Shown: positions 16,498 through 25,319, numbered from the stretch's first letter. The stretch is DNA of 64,000 nt from Paraburkholderia hayleyella (GCF_009455685.1 NZ_QPES01000001.1:1302001-1366000), one strand, 5' to 3'. The notes: generated from the letters alone by a model not told the origin. Made by a program: numbers and translations.

Positions 16498-17756
16498 GGG
16501 CGCACCCGATAGCGAAGATAGGAGAAGTTGACCGCCGCCGCCGCCAGATAACCGGCCGCGAGCCCAACCAGCGCGCCATAGGCGCCGAAATGCGGAATGC
16601 TGAGCTGATTTACAGTGAACGCGATCAGCAGGGCGAGCAGCCATTTCGCCAGCAAGACGAATTTAGCCTGGTATTTGAGGACGGCCAGATTACCGATGGC
16701 TTCGATGCCAGCTGGTACCGAGAGCCATACTGCCCAGCGGAAAATTTCGCTAGCGCCTGCGTAATCGGGCCCAAACACGTGGTGAATGATGACGCCTGCC
16801 AGCAGATCGAGCACGAGCGCGCCAGCGCTCATCACCCCGGCGGTCAGCACGGTGAGCCGCACAATATTGCGGCGCAGCTGCAAGGCGTCGTGTACCCGGT
16901 AGACGAAAGCGGGCGCGAGCGTTTGCGCCAGCATCAGCGCGAGCGTGATCCAGTTTTCGTTCAACTGTTGCGCGGCGGAATAGCGGCCCAGATCGGCGAA
17001 CGAGATCGTGCGCTCAAGCATCAACCGGTCGAGTTTGAGAAAGAGGTACATGCAGATCAGGCCGAGCCAGAACACGCTTCCGGCGCTAGCGAAGTGGCGC
17101 ATCAGCGCCCGGTCGGGACGCCAGTCGAGCGTGCCGCCATGGCGCGCGATGTAATACGCCAGCAGCACGCCGGCGAGCAGCGCGGCTTCGAGCGCCCAGA
17201 GCCAGCCAAAGCGTGCCGGCGCCACGCTGGCGCGCACGCACAGATAGACCAGCCCGGCTTTGAGCAGGGCGATGACCATGCTGCCCAGCAGTTGCGGCTT
17301 GCTGTAGGTCATGCTTTGCAGCCAGGCGTTGATTGTGCCGACGAAGGGCTCACGAAACAGCATCGTCAGCGCGAGCCCCGCGAGCATCGCACCGACCAGC
17401 GGATCAGTGAGCCCCGCGGCAATACCGCCCCAGGTGAGTAGCAGCGCCACGGCGGAAACCGTGAAGCGCAGCGCAAACGCGCTACCCAGCACGACGCCCA
17501 GCGGCGCCTGGCGATGCACGATGGTCGGGACGAGAATTTCCGCGCCGCAGACCCAGGTGAGGGGCGCCAGCACGAGCAGCAAGGTATTGGCGTATTGCCA
17601 TTTGCCGAACGCCTCCGGGCCGAAATAGCGCGCGAGCATGCCGCTGATGGCGATGGCCACGGCGATCTGGGTCAAGCGCTCAAGGCCCAGCCAGATGAGG
17701 TTGGCGAATGCCCGGACGATGTCTGGATGAGGACTGCGGTGTATCAGCTTCAGCAT
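16494..17756 (-). CDS. wzx: O-antigen/polysaccharide flippase (Wzx family)
   Basis: A 420-residue polytopic membrane protein of the MOP superfamily, with about 12 predicted helices. Typical segments: LERLTQIAVAIAISGMLARYFGP at the N-terminus (helix 1-2 signature of polysaccharide flippases), LKLDRLMLE in the middle, and the paired C-terminal helices. ATG 17756 is preferred over an ORF start 47 codons earlier that lacks family similarity. It should move undecaprenyl-linked repeat units to the periplasm. It is first in the - strand glycan operon. No wzy polymerase or wzz chain-length protein is found in the window. Confidence 0.85.
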   Translation of the reverse strand: MLKLIHRSPHPDIVRAFANLIWLGLERLTQIAVAIAISGMLARYFGPEAFGKWQYANTLLLVLAPLTWVCGAEILVPTIVHRQAPLGVVLGSAFALRFTVSAVALLLTWGGIAAGLTDPLVGAMLAGLALTMLFREPFVGTINAWLQSMTYSKPQLLGSMVIALLKAGLVYLCVRASVAPARFGWLWALEAALLAGVLLAYYIARHGGTLDWRPDRALMRHFASAGSVFWLGLICMYLFLKLDRLMLERTISFADLGRYSAAQQLNENWITLALMLAQTLAPAFVYRVHDALQLRRNIVRLTVLTAGVMSAGALVLDLLAGVIIHHVFGPDYAGASEIFRWAVWLSVPAGIEAIGNLAVLKYQAKFVLLAKWLLALLIAFTVNQLSIPHFGAYGALVGLAAGYLAAAAVNFSYLRYRVRP

Positions 17757-18083
17757 GGCAGGGCGGCTCGCCCAGGCGTGTGCGCCGCGCTGGCGTGCAA
17801 GCGAGGAGACGCCCAGGGCAGCAACTTCATCGGAGGGGCACGCAGAGGCATTAGAATAGGCGCCTTTCTGGCGCGTCTCAAAACGAAAGAAGCGCAATTA
17901 TAGGGGGGAACTGAATGGCTTCCCGCCCTCAAGCAGCCCTGTGTTTGACGTGTGTTCGCGGTGGCGTCGCGCGCGTCCCGCACAGGCCTTGTGTTGCTCT
18001 TGTGCGGCTCTTGTGCCTCTCTTCCCAATGACACGGCGCCCCGGTTTCGACGGTCTTTCCACGGTTAAAAAGCGAGCGACATC
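17757..18083. other. Divergent promoter region of wzx and manB
   Basis: 327 bases between the divergent glycan operon and manB. I see no gene here. Ribosome-site-like purines precede manB only weakly (AAAAAGCGAGCG). It must contain both promoters. Confidence 0.4.
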
Positions 18084-19478
18084 ATGATCTCCTCTTCCAT
18101 TTTCAAGGCGTATGACATTCGCGGTGTGATTGGCAAGACGCTCGATGCGGCCACGGCTCATGCGATTGGCTGCGCCTTTGGCAGCGAAGTGCGCGCCCAA
18201 GGCGGCGATGCCGTGGTGGTGGCGCGCGATGGCCGTCTCTCGGGCCCGGAAATGGTGACGGCGCTGGCGCAGGGCTTGCGCTCGGTGGGGGTCGATGTGG
18301 TGGATGTGGGGATGGTGCCAACGCCGGTTGGCTATTTCGCGGCGAGCGTGCCGTTAGCCTTGCCCGATGGCGAGCGCCGCGTCGATTCCTGCATTGTCGT
18401 GACCGGCAGCCATAATCCGCCCGATTACAACGGCTTCAAGATGGTGCTGCGCGGTGCTGCGATTTATGGCGAACAGATTCAGGCGCTTTATCAGCGCATC
18501 GTTGCCGGACGTTTTGCCAGCGGTAGCGGTCGTTATGTCGAATATGACGTGGCGCCCGAATACCTCGCGCGCATTGTCGGCGATATCAAACTGGCCCGCC
18601 CGCTCAAGATCGTGGTCGATACCGGCAATGGTGTCGCGGGCGGCCTCGCGCCGCGCCTGTTCAGGGCGCTGGGGTGCGAACTGGTCGAGCTGTTCACCGA
18701 GATCGACGGTACCTTTCCGAATCACCATCCCGACCCGGCACACCCGGAAAATCTGCAAGACGTGATTCGCACGTTGCAGCAAACCGATGCTGAAATCGGT
18801 TTTGCCTTTGACGGCGACGGCGACCGTCTCGGCGTGGTGACCAAGGATGGACAGATCATCTATCCCGACCGTCAGTTGATGCTGTTTGCCGAGGACGTGC
18901 TGGCGCGCAATCCGGGCGCGCAGATCATCTATGACGTGAAATGCACGCGCAATCTCGCGCCCTGGATCCGCGCCAAAGGCGGCGAGCCGCTGATGTGGAA
19001 GACGGGGCATTCGCTGGTCAAAGCCAAGCTGCGCGAAACCGGCGCGCCACTGGCGGGCGAGATGAGCGGCCACGTGTTCTTTAAAGACCGCTGGTATGGC
19101 TTTGACGATGGCTTGTACACCGGTGCGCGTTTGCTCGAAATTCTCACGCGCGTGGCTGACCCCAGCCAGGTGCTCAATGCGCTGCCGGATTCGCTGTCGA
19201 CACCTGAATTGCAGCTCAAGCTCGAAGAAGGTGAGAACGTTGCGCTGATCGAGCGCTTGCGGCAACACGCCCAGTTTCCCGACGCGGCTCAGGTGGTGAC
19301 CATCGATGGCTTGCGCGTCGAATACGCCGACGGTTTTGGCCTTGCCCGTTCGTCGAATACCACGCCGGTTATCGTGATGCGCTTCGAAGCCGATACCCAG
19401 GCGGCGCTGGAACGGATTCAGGATGATTTCCGCCGGGCCATTCTGGCGCAAATGCCGGCTGCCCAACTGCCGTTTTAA
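18084..19478 (+). CDS. manB: Phosphomannomutase/phosphoglucomutase
   Basis: A 464-residue alpha-D-phosphohexomutase of the AlgC/ManB type, interconverting hexose 6- and 1-phosphates and so feeding GDP-mannose, dTDP-rhamnose and UDP-glucose pools. Domain 1 has FKAYDIRGV and the phosphoserine loop VTGSHNPPDYNGFK. Domain 2 has the metal loop AFDGDGDRLGVV. Domain 3 has the sugar-binding GEMSGHVFFKDRWYGFDDG. Domain 4 ends with RSSNTTPVIVMRFEA. Length matches AlgC. It lies 22 bases before waaC and so fits LPS core supply. Whether mannose or glucose is preferred is not readable here. Confidence 0.93.
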   Translation: MISSSIFKAYDIRGVIGKTLDAATAHAIGCAFGSEVRAQGGDAVVVARDGRLSGPEMVTALAQGLRSVGVDVVDVGMVPTPVGYFAASVPLALPDGERRVDSCIVVTGSHNPPDYNGFKMVLRGAAIYGEQIQALYQRIVAGRFASGSGRYVEYDVAPEYLARIVGDIKLARPLKIVVDTGNGVAGGLAPRLFRALGCELVELFTEIDGTFPNHHPDPAHPENLQDVIRTLQQTDAEIGFAFDGDGDRLGVVTKDGQIIYPDRQLMLFAEDVLARNPGAQIIYDVKCTRNLAPWIRAKGGEPLMWKTGHSLVKAKLRETGAPLAGEMSGHVFFKDRWYGFDDGLYTGARLLEILTRVADPSQVLNALPDSLSTPELQLKLEEGENVALIERLRQHAQFPDAAQVVTIDGLRVEYADGFGLARSSNTTPVIVMRFEADTQAALERIQDDFRRAILAQMPAAQLPF

Positions 19479-19500
19479 CGTATTAGCGGGCGCTGCTTTC

Positions 19501-20514
19501 GTGAACGTACAAAAAATTTTGATTGTCCGCGTGTCATCGCTGGGTGACGTCGTCCACAACATGCCGGTGATCGCCGACATTCGGCGCAAATATCCCGAGG
19601 CCCAGATCGACTGGCTCGTCGAAGAAAACTTCGTGAGCCTCGTGCAACTGGTGGCCGGGGTGCACCGGGCGCTGCCGGTTTCGCTGCGGCGCTGGCGCAA
19701 GCGGCTGCTGTCACCGGCCAACTGGCGCGAAGTGCGGGCGTTTCGCCAGGCGCTAGTGGCGGAAAACTACGATCTGGTGATCGATTGCCAAGGCCTGATT
19801 AAAACCGCGTGGCTGGCGCGCATGGCGCGTGGCCAACTGGTGGGGCTGGCGAACCGGACCGAAGGCGCAGGTTTCGAATGGCCCGTGCGTTTTTTTTATG
19901 ACCGGCGTGTGCCGATCGCGCCGCATACGCATGTCGTCGAGCGCACGCGGCAACTGGTGGCGGCCGCGTTGAACGAGCCGCCGCCCCAGCCCACTGACCT
20001 CATTGATTTCGGCCTGAATGTGCCGCGCGCCGCAGAGGCGCTCGCGCAAGCCGGGCTGAATTTGCCGGTGCCGTATGTGGTGTTCGTGCATGCCACCTCA
20101 CGTGCGGACAAGCAATGGCCCGAAGCCGCGTGGATCGAACTGGGCGAGGCGCTGGTACAGCGGGGCGCGTCGCTTGTGCTGCCGTGGGGCAGCGCCGCGG
20201 AGCGCGCAACCAGCGAGCGTCTCGCCCAGGCGCTCGGCGCGGCGGCGATCGTGCCGCCTTCCTTGACGCTGCCCGCGGTGGTGGGATTGCTTGATGGCGC
20301 AGCGGCCACGGTCGGCGTCGACACCGGGCTGGTTCATATCGCCGCAGCGCTTAAGCGGCCAACGGTCGAACTGTACAATTTCGAGACTGCGTGGCGCACC
20401 GGAGGCTACTGGTCGACCAATATCGTCAATCTCGGCACCACGGGGCACCCCCCCACGTTGCAACAGGTGAAGTCCGCACTAGCCGGTTTCGGCCTGCTCT
20501 CACGCAGCACGTAA
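19501..20514 (+). CDS. waaC: LPS heptosyltransferase I
   Basis: A 337-residue GT9 enzyme adding the first L-glycero-D-manno-heptose to Kdo in the inner core. It starts with GTG at 19501 (MNVQKILIVRVSSLGDVVHNMPV), the classic WaaC N-terminus. The donor half contains VFVHATSRADKQWPEAAW and GVDTGLVHIAAALKRPTVELY, both heptosyltransferase signatures. A run of seven C at 20448-20454 remains in frame. It is followed by kdoO and waaA in one direction, forming a core-synthesis block. Confidence 0.94.
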   Translation: MNVQKILIVRVSSLGDVVHNMPVIADIRRKYPEAQIDWLVEENFVSLVQLVAGVHRALPVSLRRWRKRLLSPANWREVRAFRQALVAENYDLVIDCQGLIKTAWLARMARGQLVGLANRTEGAGFEWPVRFFYDRRVPIAPHTHVVERTRQLVAAALNEPPPQPTDLIDFGLNVPRAAEALAQAGLNLPVPYVVFVHATSRADKQWPEAAWIELGEALVQRGASLVLPWGSAAERATSERLAQALGAAAIVPPSLTLPAVVGLLDGAAATVGVDTGLVHIAAALKRPTVELYNFETAWRTGGYWSTNIVNLGTTGHPPTLQQVKSALAGFGLLSRST

Positions 20515-20612
20515 GCCTGTAAGCCCTTAAGCGCAGGCGCTGTCATGCCCTGCGCGTCATCTGCCACCGCCCGGTTGAGGCAGCAGTGGCCCATTTGTTT
20601 TCACAGACCACC

Positions 20613-21497
20613 ATGAACCAATCCCAGATTATCGAAGTCACGTCCGCCGACTGGAGCGGGCACGACCTGGCATTGCCGCGCGAAACGCTGCTGGAGAGTG
20701 TCGAGCGCGGCAAGGTGCTGTATTTCCCGCATTTGCGTTTTGCTGTCGAAGGCGGTGAGTCCGCCTTGCTCGACCCCGCGCTGGCGGACCCGGCACGCAA
20801 GAACATCAGCCTGGAACCCAATGGAGGGGCGCTGCATGGTGTGCTGGGCGACGCCGTGCAGCGCTCGGCGGTGCGTGCGCTGATTACACGTTATCAGGTG
20901 AATGCGCGCTCGCTTGTCGACGGTCTTTTTCCGGAGTACAGCGGCGCCTTGCGCGTGGCACCCACCAGCCTGCGGCTGCATCAGGTTGAAACGCGCCAGA
21001 CCTCATGGCGCAAGGACGATAGCCGTTTGCATGTCGATGCCTTTCCGTCGCGGCCCAATTACGGCGAACGTATCTTGCGCGTGTTCACCAACGTGAATCC
21101 GCAGGGCATGCCGCGCGTGTGGCGCGTTGGCGAGCCCTTTGAAGACATGGCGCGGCGCTTTTTGCCTCATATCCGGCCACAACTGCCTGGCGCGGCCTGG
21201 CTGCTCAAGCTGTTGCATGTGACGAAAACCCGACGCAGCGCGTATGACCATCTGATGCTGAAGCTGCACGACAGCATGAAAGCCGATCAGGATTATCAGA
21301 AAAACTCGCCGCAGCAGACGATGCCGTTTCCGCCTGGCAGTGTATGGATTTGCTTTTCGGATCAGGCATCGCACGCCGTGATGTCGGGCCAGTTCATGCT
21401 TGAGCAAACTTTTTTTCTGCCGGTGCGAGCGATGGTCCAGCCAGAATGCGCTCCGCTAGGCATTTTGCAACGGCTGCAGGGCCGGGCCCTGGTGTGA
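20613..21497 (+). CDS. kdoO: Kdo 3-hydroxylase (Fe(II)/2-oxoglutarate dioxygenase)
   Basis: A 294-residue protein matching the Burkholderia/Yersinia KdoO family, which hydroxylates C3 of the outer Kdo residue to give Ko in the LPS inner core. The cupin facial triad is visible: His140 and Asp142 (RLHVDAFPSRP), and His254 (FSDQASHAVMSGQF), followed by the 2-oxoglutarate-binding region. ATG 20613 is chosen; an in-frame GTG nine codons earlier cannot be excluded. It sits between waaC and waaA, as expected from its substrate. Confidence 0.87.
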   Translation: MNQSQIIEVTSADWSGHDLALPRETLLESVERGKVLYFPHLRFAVEGGESALLDPALADPARKNISLEPNGGALHGVLGDAVQRSAVRALITRYQVNARSLVDGLFPEYSGALRVAPTSLRLHQVETRQTSWRKDDSRLHVDAFPSRPNYGERILRVFTNVNPQGMPRVWRVGEPFEDMARRFLPHIRPQLPGAAWLLKLLHVTKTRRSAYDHLMLKLHDSMKADQDYQKNSPQQTMPFPPGSVWICFSDQASHAVMSGQFMLEQTFFLPVRAMVQPECAPLGILQRLQGRALV

Positions 21498-21529
21498 GTG
21501 CGATGGTGAGTGGGATGGTGAGTGCGATG
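21494..21529 (+). repeat. Three 12-base tandem repeats at the kdoO stop
   Basis: GTGAGTGCGATG, GTGAGTGGGATG, GTGAGTGCGATG. The first copy overlaps the kdoO stop codon. Length variation would not alter the protein. Confidence 0.85.
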
Positions 21530-21618
21530 ACAGGCATGAGCGCGAGCGTGGATACGATAGTGCAGCGGGTTCGAGAGCGGCATGAGCGAGTGCGAAGCAA
21601 GCAGAGGGCGCGAACGTC

Positions 21619-22908
21619 ATGCTAAGAACCTTGTATCGCGCGCTCTGGTGGCTGGCGGCGCCAGCCGCGGTGACGCGCCTGCTGTTGCGCTCACGTCAGG
21701 AGCGGGGTTACCGCGAGCATATCGCCGAGCGTTTTGGCTGCACCGCGGGGCGGCCGCTCGATGACCATGCGCCGTTGATCTGGGTGCATGCCGTTTCGGT
21801 GGGCGAGACGCGGGCTGCCCAGCCGCTGATCGAGGCGCTGCTGCAAGCACGCCCTGACGCACGGGTGCTGCTGACCCACATGACCCCAGGCGGCCGGGCG
21901 ACAGGCGAGCAGATTTTCGGCGAGCGCGTGCTACGCAGTTATCTGCCCTACGATGTGCCACACGCCGTGCGGCGTTTTTTACGCGCCTGGCGGCCCACGC
22001 TTGGGTTGGTCATGGAAACTGAAGTCTGGCCGACGCTCATCGAAGAATGCCAGCGTCGGGGTGTGCCACTCGTGCTGACCAATGCCCGTATGTCGGCGCG
22101 TTCATTCCGGCGTGCCTCGCGTTTTGGCGCGGCCACACGGGAAGTCTTTGGCGGCTTTTCCCGCGTGCTGGCGCAAAGCCCCGCCGATGCCGAGCGTCTG
22201 CTGGCGCTCGGGGCGCGCAATGTCACGGTGCTCGGCAATCTCAAGTTCGACATGAACACGCCCGCGGAACAGGTGGCGCAGGGTCATGCCTGGCGCGCGG
22301 CCTTTGGCGCGCGGCCCGTGTGGGTGGCGGCGAGCACCCGTGAAGGCGAGGAGGAACAGGTGCTGCAAGCGTTTGCGGCGCTGAATGTCGCGCGGGCGCT
22401 GCTGATTCTGGTGCCGCGTCATCCGCAACGTTTTGCCGAGGTGGCGGCATTGGTGGCGCGTCATCGGTTGCGTTGCGAACGCCGTTCGTCATGGGCGGTG
22501 GACGGCGCTGTCGCCGGGACGGCTGAGAAGCTGGATGAAGATGTCCAGGTCTGGCTTGGCGATTCGATGGGTGAGCTGGGCGCGTATTACGCGGCGGCGG
22601 ATATTGCGTTTATCGGCGGCAGCCTGTTGCCGTTTGGCGGACAAAATCTGATCGAGGCCTGTGCCGTCGGCGTGCCGGTGCTGATTGGGCCCCATGTGTT
22701 TAATTTCACCCAGGCGACAGCGGATGCCGTGGCGGCGGGCGCGGTGCTTCAGGTGCAAGACGCGGCTGAACTGGCGCGTACCCTGCAGACGCTGTTCAGC
22801 GACAAGCCGCAACGTACCGCGATGGGTGCGGCGGCAGCGGCATTTGCCGCACGGCATCGGGGGGCGACGGCACGCACGGTTGAGGTGCTGCTGACCTTGC
22901 TGCCGTAA
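21619..22908 (+). CDS. waaA: Kdo transferase
   Basis: A 429-residue GT30 enzyme transferring Kdo from CMP-Kdo to lipid IVA at the inner membrane. A hydrophobic N-terminal anchor (LYRALWWLAAPAAVTRLLL) is followed by IWVHAVSVGETRAAQPL (acceptor site with the catalytic Glu), METEVWPTLI and NARMSARSF in the first domain. The donor domain has LVPRHPQRF, GDSMGELGAYYAAADIAFIGGSL and GGQNLIEA. Everything expected is present and length is normal. Whether it adds one or two Kdo cannot be read; neighbouring kdoO implies at least two. Confidence 0.95.
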   Translation: MLRTLYRALWWLAAPAAVTRLLLRSRQERGYREHIAERFGCTAGRPLDDHAPLIWVHAVSVGETRAAQPLIEALLQARPDARVLLTHMTPGGRATGEQIFGERVLRSYLPYDVPHAVRRFLRAWRPTLGLVMETEVWPTLIEECQRRGVPLVLTNARMSARSFRRASRFGAATREVFGGFSRVLAQSPADAERLLALGARNVTVLGNLKFDMNTPAEQVAQGHAWRAAFGARPVWVAASTREGEEEQVLQAFAALNVARALLILVPRHPQRFAEVAALVARHRLRCERRSSWAVDGAVAGTAEKLDEDVQVWLGDSMGELGAYYAAADIAFIGGSLLPFGGQNLIEACAVGVPVLIGPHVFNFTQATADAVAAGAVLQVQDAAELARTLQTLFSDKPQRTAMGAAAAAFAARHRGATARTVEVLLTLLP

Positions 22909-22941
22909 TGGCCGAGTGAAATGGAGGTGAAGCGTGAAGAG

Positions 22942-22981
22942 GAAGAGGGGGCCGATGCCATCAGGCATCGGCCCCCTCTTC
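22942..22981. terminator. Strong hairpin terminator between waaA and the DUF3443 gene
   Basis: Eighteen-base perfect stem starting GAAGAGGGGGCCGATGCC, loop ATCA, right arm at 22964-22981. It lacks a T run on the + side. It lies between convergent genes and can serve both. Confidence 0.8.
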
Positions 22982-23029
22982 GGTTAACACGGTTCACAAC
23001 CCCCGCATGGATGAATCAGACAGGCTGGT

Positions 23030-24601
23030 TTAAAACGCTGTGAATGGCCCCGCTTGCGTACCGACAGTGGCGCCTTGCACGGCGCTATAAACGCTTCGTC
23101 CGAAGAAGAACGGTAGGCCCCACATGTGCTGTGAACCTCGCGTGCCAATATTGTTGTACGCATGGTTCTTGGCGGTCCAGACCTGATCCAGGCTCGTTAT
23201 TGAGAACGGTATGGATTTCTGGCTGCCGTCATTGAGCGTTACCAGCGCCGTGAGACTTAGTGTTTTGGGAGGGATGTACCAGTTCGTGGCACTGATAGGG
23301 ATGGAGCCGTCGTAAAACATCATCGAATTGGTTCCGCTATCGAACATGCCGTTTCTGGCAATACCGCCGTACGTAACCGTAGTCCATCCAAATGTGTTTA
23401 CCGGCACGATCGAGACACTCGCGGGCATTTGATTGTTCGTGCGTGTCCCGATGCCGAATATGAGTTCTCCCGTGACGGTGGGGGCGCCTTCTGCAGGTAC
23501 ATCAGGCAAGCGGATGATAGTGCCATTGTTATCGCTGTCGAACGCCATCACAGGGTGAGTGACTTGAGTGCCGGGGCCGACGCTTGCCGGCGTGCAGGAG
23601 GTCGCCGTTGGGCAACTGTAGTAGCCAACGGACGTGTCGACTTTGCTGAAACCAATCCCGACGAGCCCGTTCGCATCAAGCGCTTCTGGGGTACCCATGT
23701 TTTTGCCTCCGCGTTGTGCGCAGACATCAAGGGAGGGGAAATTAGGATCGCCGCCAATCTGGATGGGAATGGCGGGGGCTTTTTTATCGCCCATGAGGAC
23801 ATCGGCTAGTGCTATCGGGCCCCATATGTACCCCGAACCAAACGTCGAACATTCAGTAAGTGGTGATGAAGTGCCTGAAGCATTGAGCGCGGTAAACTGC
23901 GCCCGCAAGTTTGCCGGGATGGCGCTATTGAGCACGCGGACACCGATTGAACCGGTATCGAGCACCATGCGGTCAATGGTCGCGCACTGGGCGGGATCTT
24001 TTGAGCCTGGTGGACAGATGGTGACGGTCACAAATGGCTGATTTACGTTGTTGCTCGTTGCGGAGAACTCTTTGACGAGGATCGGAATCGTATTGCTGCC
24101 GACTTTCGCTCCACTATCGCCGCCCGTTGTGCCGCCGCCACCGCCAGTGGTTCCGCTATCGCCGCCCGTTGTGCCGCCGCCACCGCCGGTGGTTCCGCTA
24201 TCGCCGCCCGTTGTGCCGCCGCCACCGCCGGTGGTTCCGCCACCGCCGCCCGTTGTGCCGCCACCACCGCCGGTGGTTCCGCTACCGCCGCCCGTTGTGC
24301 CGCCACCACCGCCGGTGGTTCCGCCACCGCCACCCGTTGTGCCACTGCCGCCGCCGGTGGTTCCGCCACCGCCGCCCGTTGTGCCGCCACCGCCACCGGT
24401 GGTTCCGCTACCGCCGCCCGTTGTGCCACTGCCACCACCGGTCGTGCCTTTGTCGGCAGGTTTGGAGGGCTTGTTAACCGAAGGAGGCGCGACCCAGGAT
24501 TTGTCATCCTGGCCACCACCACCGCCGCCACAGGCGGACAGAACTGTACTGGCTGCCAGTACAGTGCAGCAAAGCGCTTGATTAAAAGTAAAAGTCTTCA
24601 T
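23030..24601 (-). CDS. DUF3443 lipoprotein with Gly/Thr linker and pepsin-like DTG/DSG motifs
   Basis: A 523-residue lipoprotein. The signal peptide ends in lipobox LSAC with Cys24, then a poly-Gly start. Residues 52-163 are 16 seven-residue units (GTTGGGG/S/DS), a flexible spacer. The remaining 355 residues match DUF3443, which has no established function known to me. Two motifs stand out: Asp215-Thr-Gly-Ser in MVLDTGSIGVRV and Asp421-Ser-Gly-Thr in GMFDSGTNSMMF, spaced about 206 residues. GLVGIGF, GELIFGIG, SIVPV and a C-terminal LPFFFGR segment resemble the order of elements in two-lobed pepsin-family proteases. Protease activity is my inference. ATG 24601 is chosen over a GTG six codons upstream. 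It is paired with the DUF2844 gene. Confidence 0.85.
   Translation of the reverse strand: MKTFTFNQALCCTVLAASTVLSACGGGGGGQDDKSWVAPPSVNKPSKPADKGTTGGGSGTTGGGSGTTGGGGGTTGGGGGTTGGGSGTTGGGGGTTGGGGGTTGGGSGTTGGGGGTTGGGGGTTGGGGGTTGGDSGTTGGGGGTTGGDSGTTGGGGGTTGGDSGAKVGSNTIPILVKEFSATSNNVNQPFVTVTICPPGSKDPAQCATIDRMVLDTGSIGVRVLNSAIPANLRAQFTALNASGTSSPLTECSTFGSGYIWGPIALADVLMGDKKAPAIPIQIGGDPNFPSLDVCAQRGGKNMGTPEALDANGLVGIGFSKVDTSVGYYSCPTATSCTPASVGPGTQVTHPVMAFDSDNNGTIIRLPDVPAEGAPTVTGELIFGIGTRTNNQMPASVSIVPVNTFGWTTVTYGGIARNGMFDSGTNSMMFYDGSIPISATNWYIPPKTLSLTALVTLNDGSQKSIPFSITSLDQVWTAKNHAYNNIGTRGSQHMWGLPFFFGRSVYSAVQGATVGTQAGPFTAF
24113..24448 (-). repeat. 16 tandem 21-base units encoding the Gly/Thr linker
   Basis: Each unit encodes Gly-Thr-Thr-Gly-Gly and two further residues (GG, GS or DS). 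DS occurs only in the four-unit-wide C-terminal end of the array in alternation with GG. The 21-base period keeps frame on expansion or loss. Confidence 0.95.
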
Positions 24602-24645
24602 GGTTTGTATTTTTGTCACTCAACGGGAATAGCGCGGAAATAGCG

Positions 24646-25116
24646 TCACGGCAGATCGTAGACATTGACACCGGCAGGTACGAGCTTGGGCAGGTAAGCT
24701 CTGCCGGATGCACTGCCTGGATGAGCGAACGATTCGATCTTGAGGTCGCCGGCACCCCCGACTAACGGCCCGAGGCCGGGCGCTGCAGCTTGGCTTGCCT
24801 GGGCAAAATTGGGGAAATAGCTCCCCAGAAGCTGCGTCATGTCAGGCCGGATGGGGCCGTTCCAGGTGAGCGCAAACACGATGTTGTCAGGCAGGACGTA
24901 TTCGCGGATGGTGACACCCTCGGATGTTTGCGATTGCCGTACGGAGTAAGCCGCGTTGGGGGCAACGGCCTGTGCCGCCGAGAGCTGTTTGGCTGCCGGG
25001 TGCTGTTTGAGCGTTGACGTTGAGTGCGGAATTTCGCTAGGGGCTGCGCCTAGCGTTGCATGAGCAGCAAGGGGGAGAAGCATCGCAACGGTTGCTGCGA
25101 CGTGGATCATTTTCAT
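24646..25116 (-). CDS. DUF2844 periplasmic protein
   Basis: A 156-residue exported protein. ATG 25116 (MKMIHVAATVAMLLPLAAHA) gives a normal signal peptide with cleavage after AHA and has AGGAG ten bases upstream; a longer in-frame start is rejected for that reason. The mature part opens with TLGAAPSEIP, characteristic of DUF2844, and contains REYVLPDNIVFALTWNGPIRPDM and LLGSYFPNF. Function unknown. It lies 44 bases before the DUF3443 start on the same strand, a pairing seen repeatedly in Burkholderia as I recall. They are probably co-transcribed and may act together at the envelope. Confidence 0.82.
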   Translation of the reverse strand: MKMIHVAATVAMLLPLAAHATLGAAPSEIPHSTSTLKQHPAAKQLSAAQAVAPNAAYSVRQSQTSEGVTIREYVLPDNIVFALTWNGPIRPDMTQLLGSYFPNFAQASQAAAPGLGPLVGGAGDLKIESFAHPGSASGRAYLPKLVPAGVNVYDLP

Positions 25117-25319
25117 CAAACATGCTCCTAAGTCAAGTCGGAGCATGGTGCCAGAGGACACTGGGTGATTAATTTAGGACGTTTCTGAATGTATCCAGTG
25201 TTTTACTGGAATTCGGCATAGTTATTGGCATGTAATTCATGCTATTACATGCCGCCCGCCCGGGAAGACCGAAAGGAGGGAAAGCGTTGAACGCCTGCAA
25301 GGCGCAGGCGTGAGTGGGA

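Noticed and set aside
24113..24448. CRISPR-like array
   Set aside because: The 21-base units are directly contiguous without spacers and code in frame.
24048..24581. Proline/valine-rich ORF on + strand
   Set aside because: It is the antisense of the Gly/Thr repeat array in the DUF3443 gene, which itself has a lipobox and a conserved domain.
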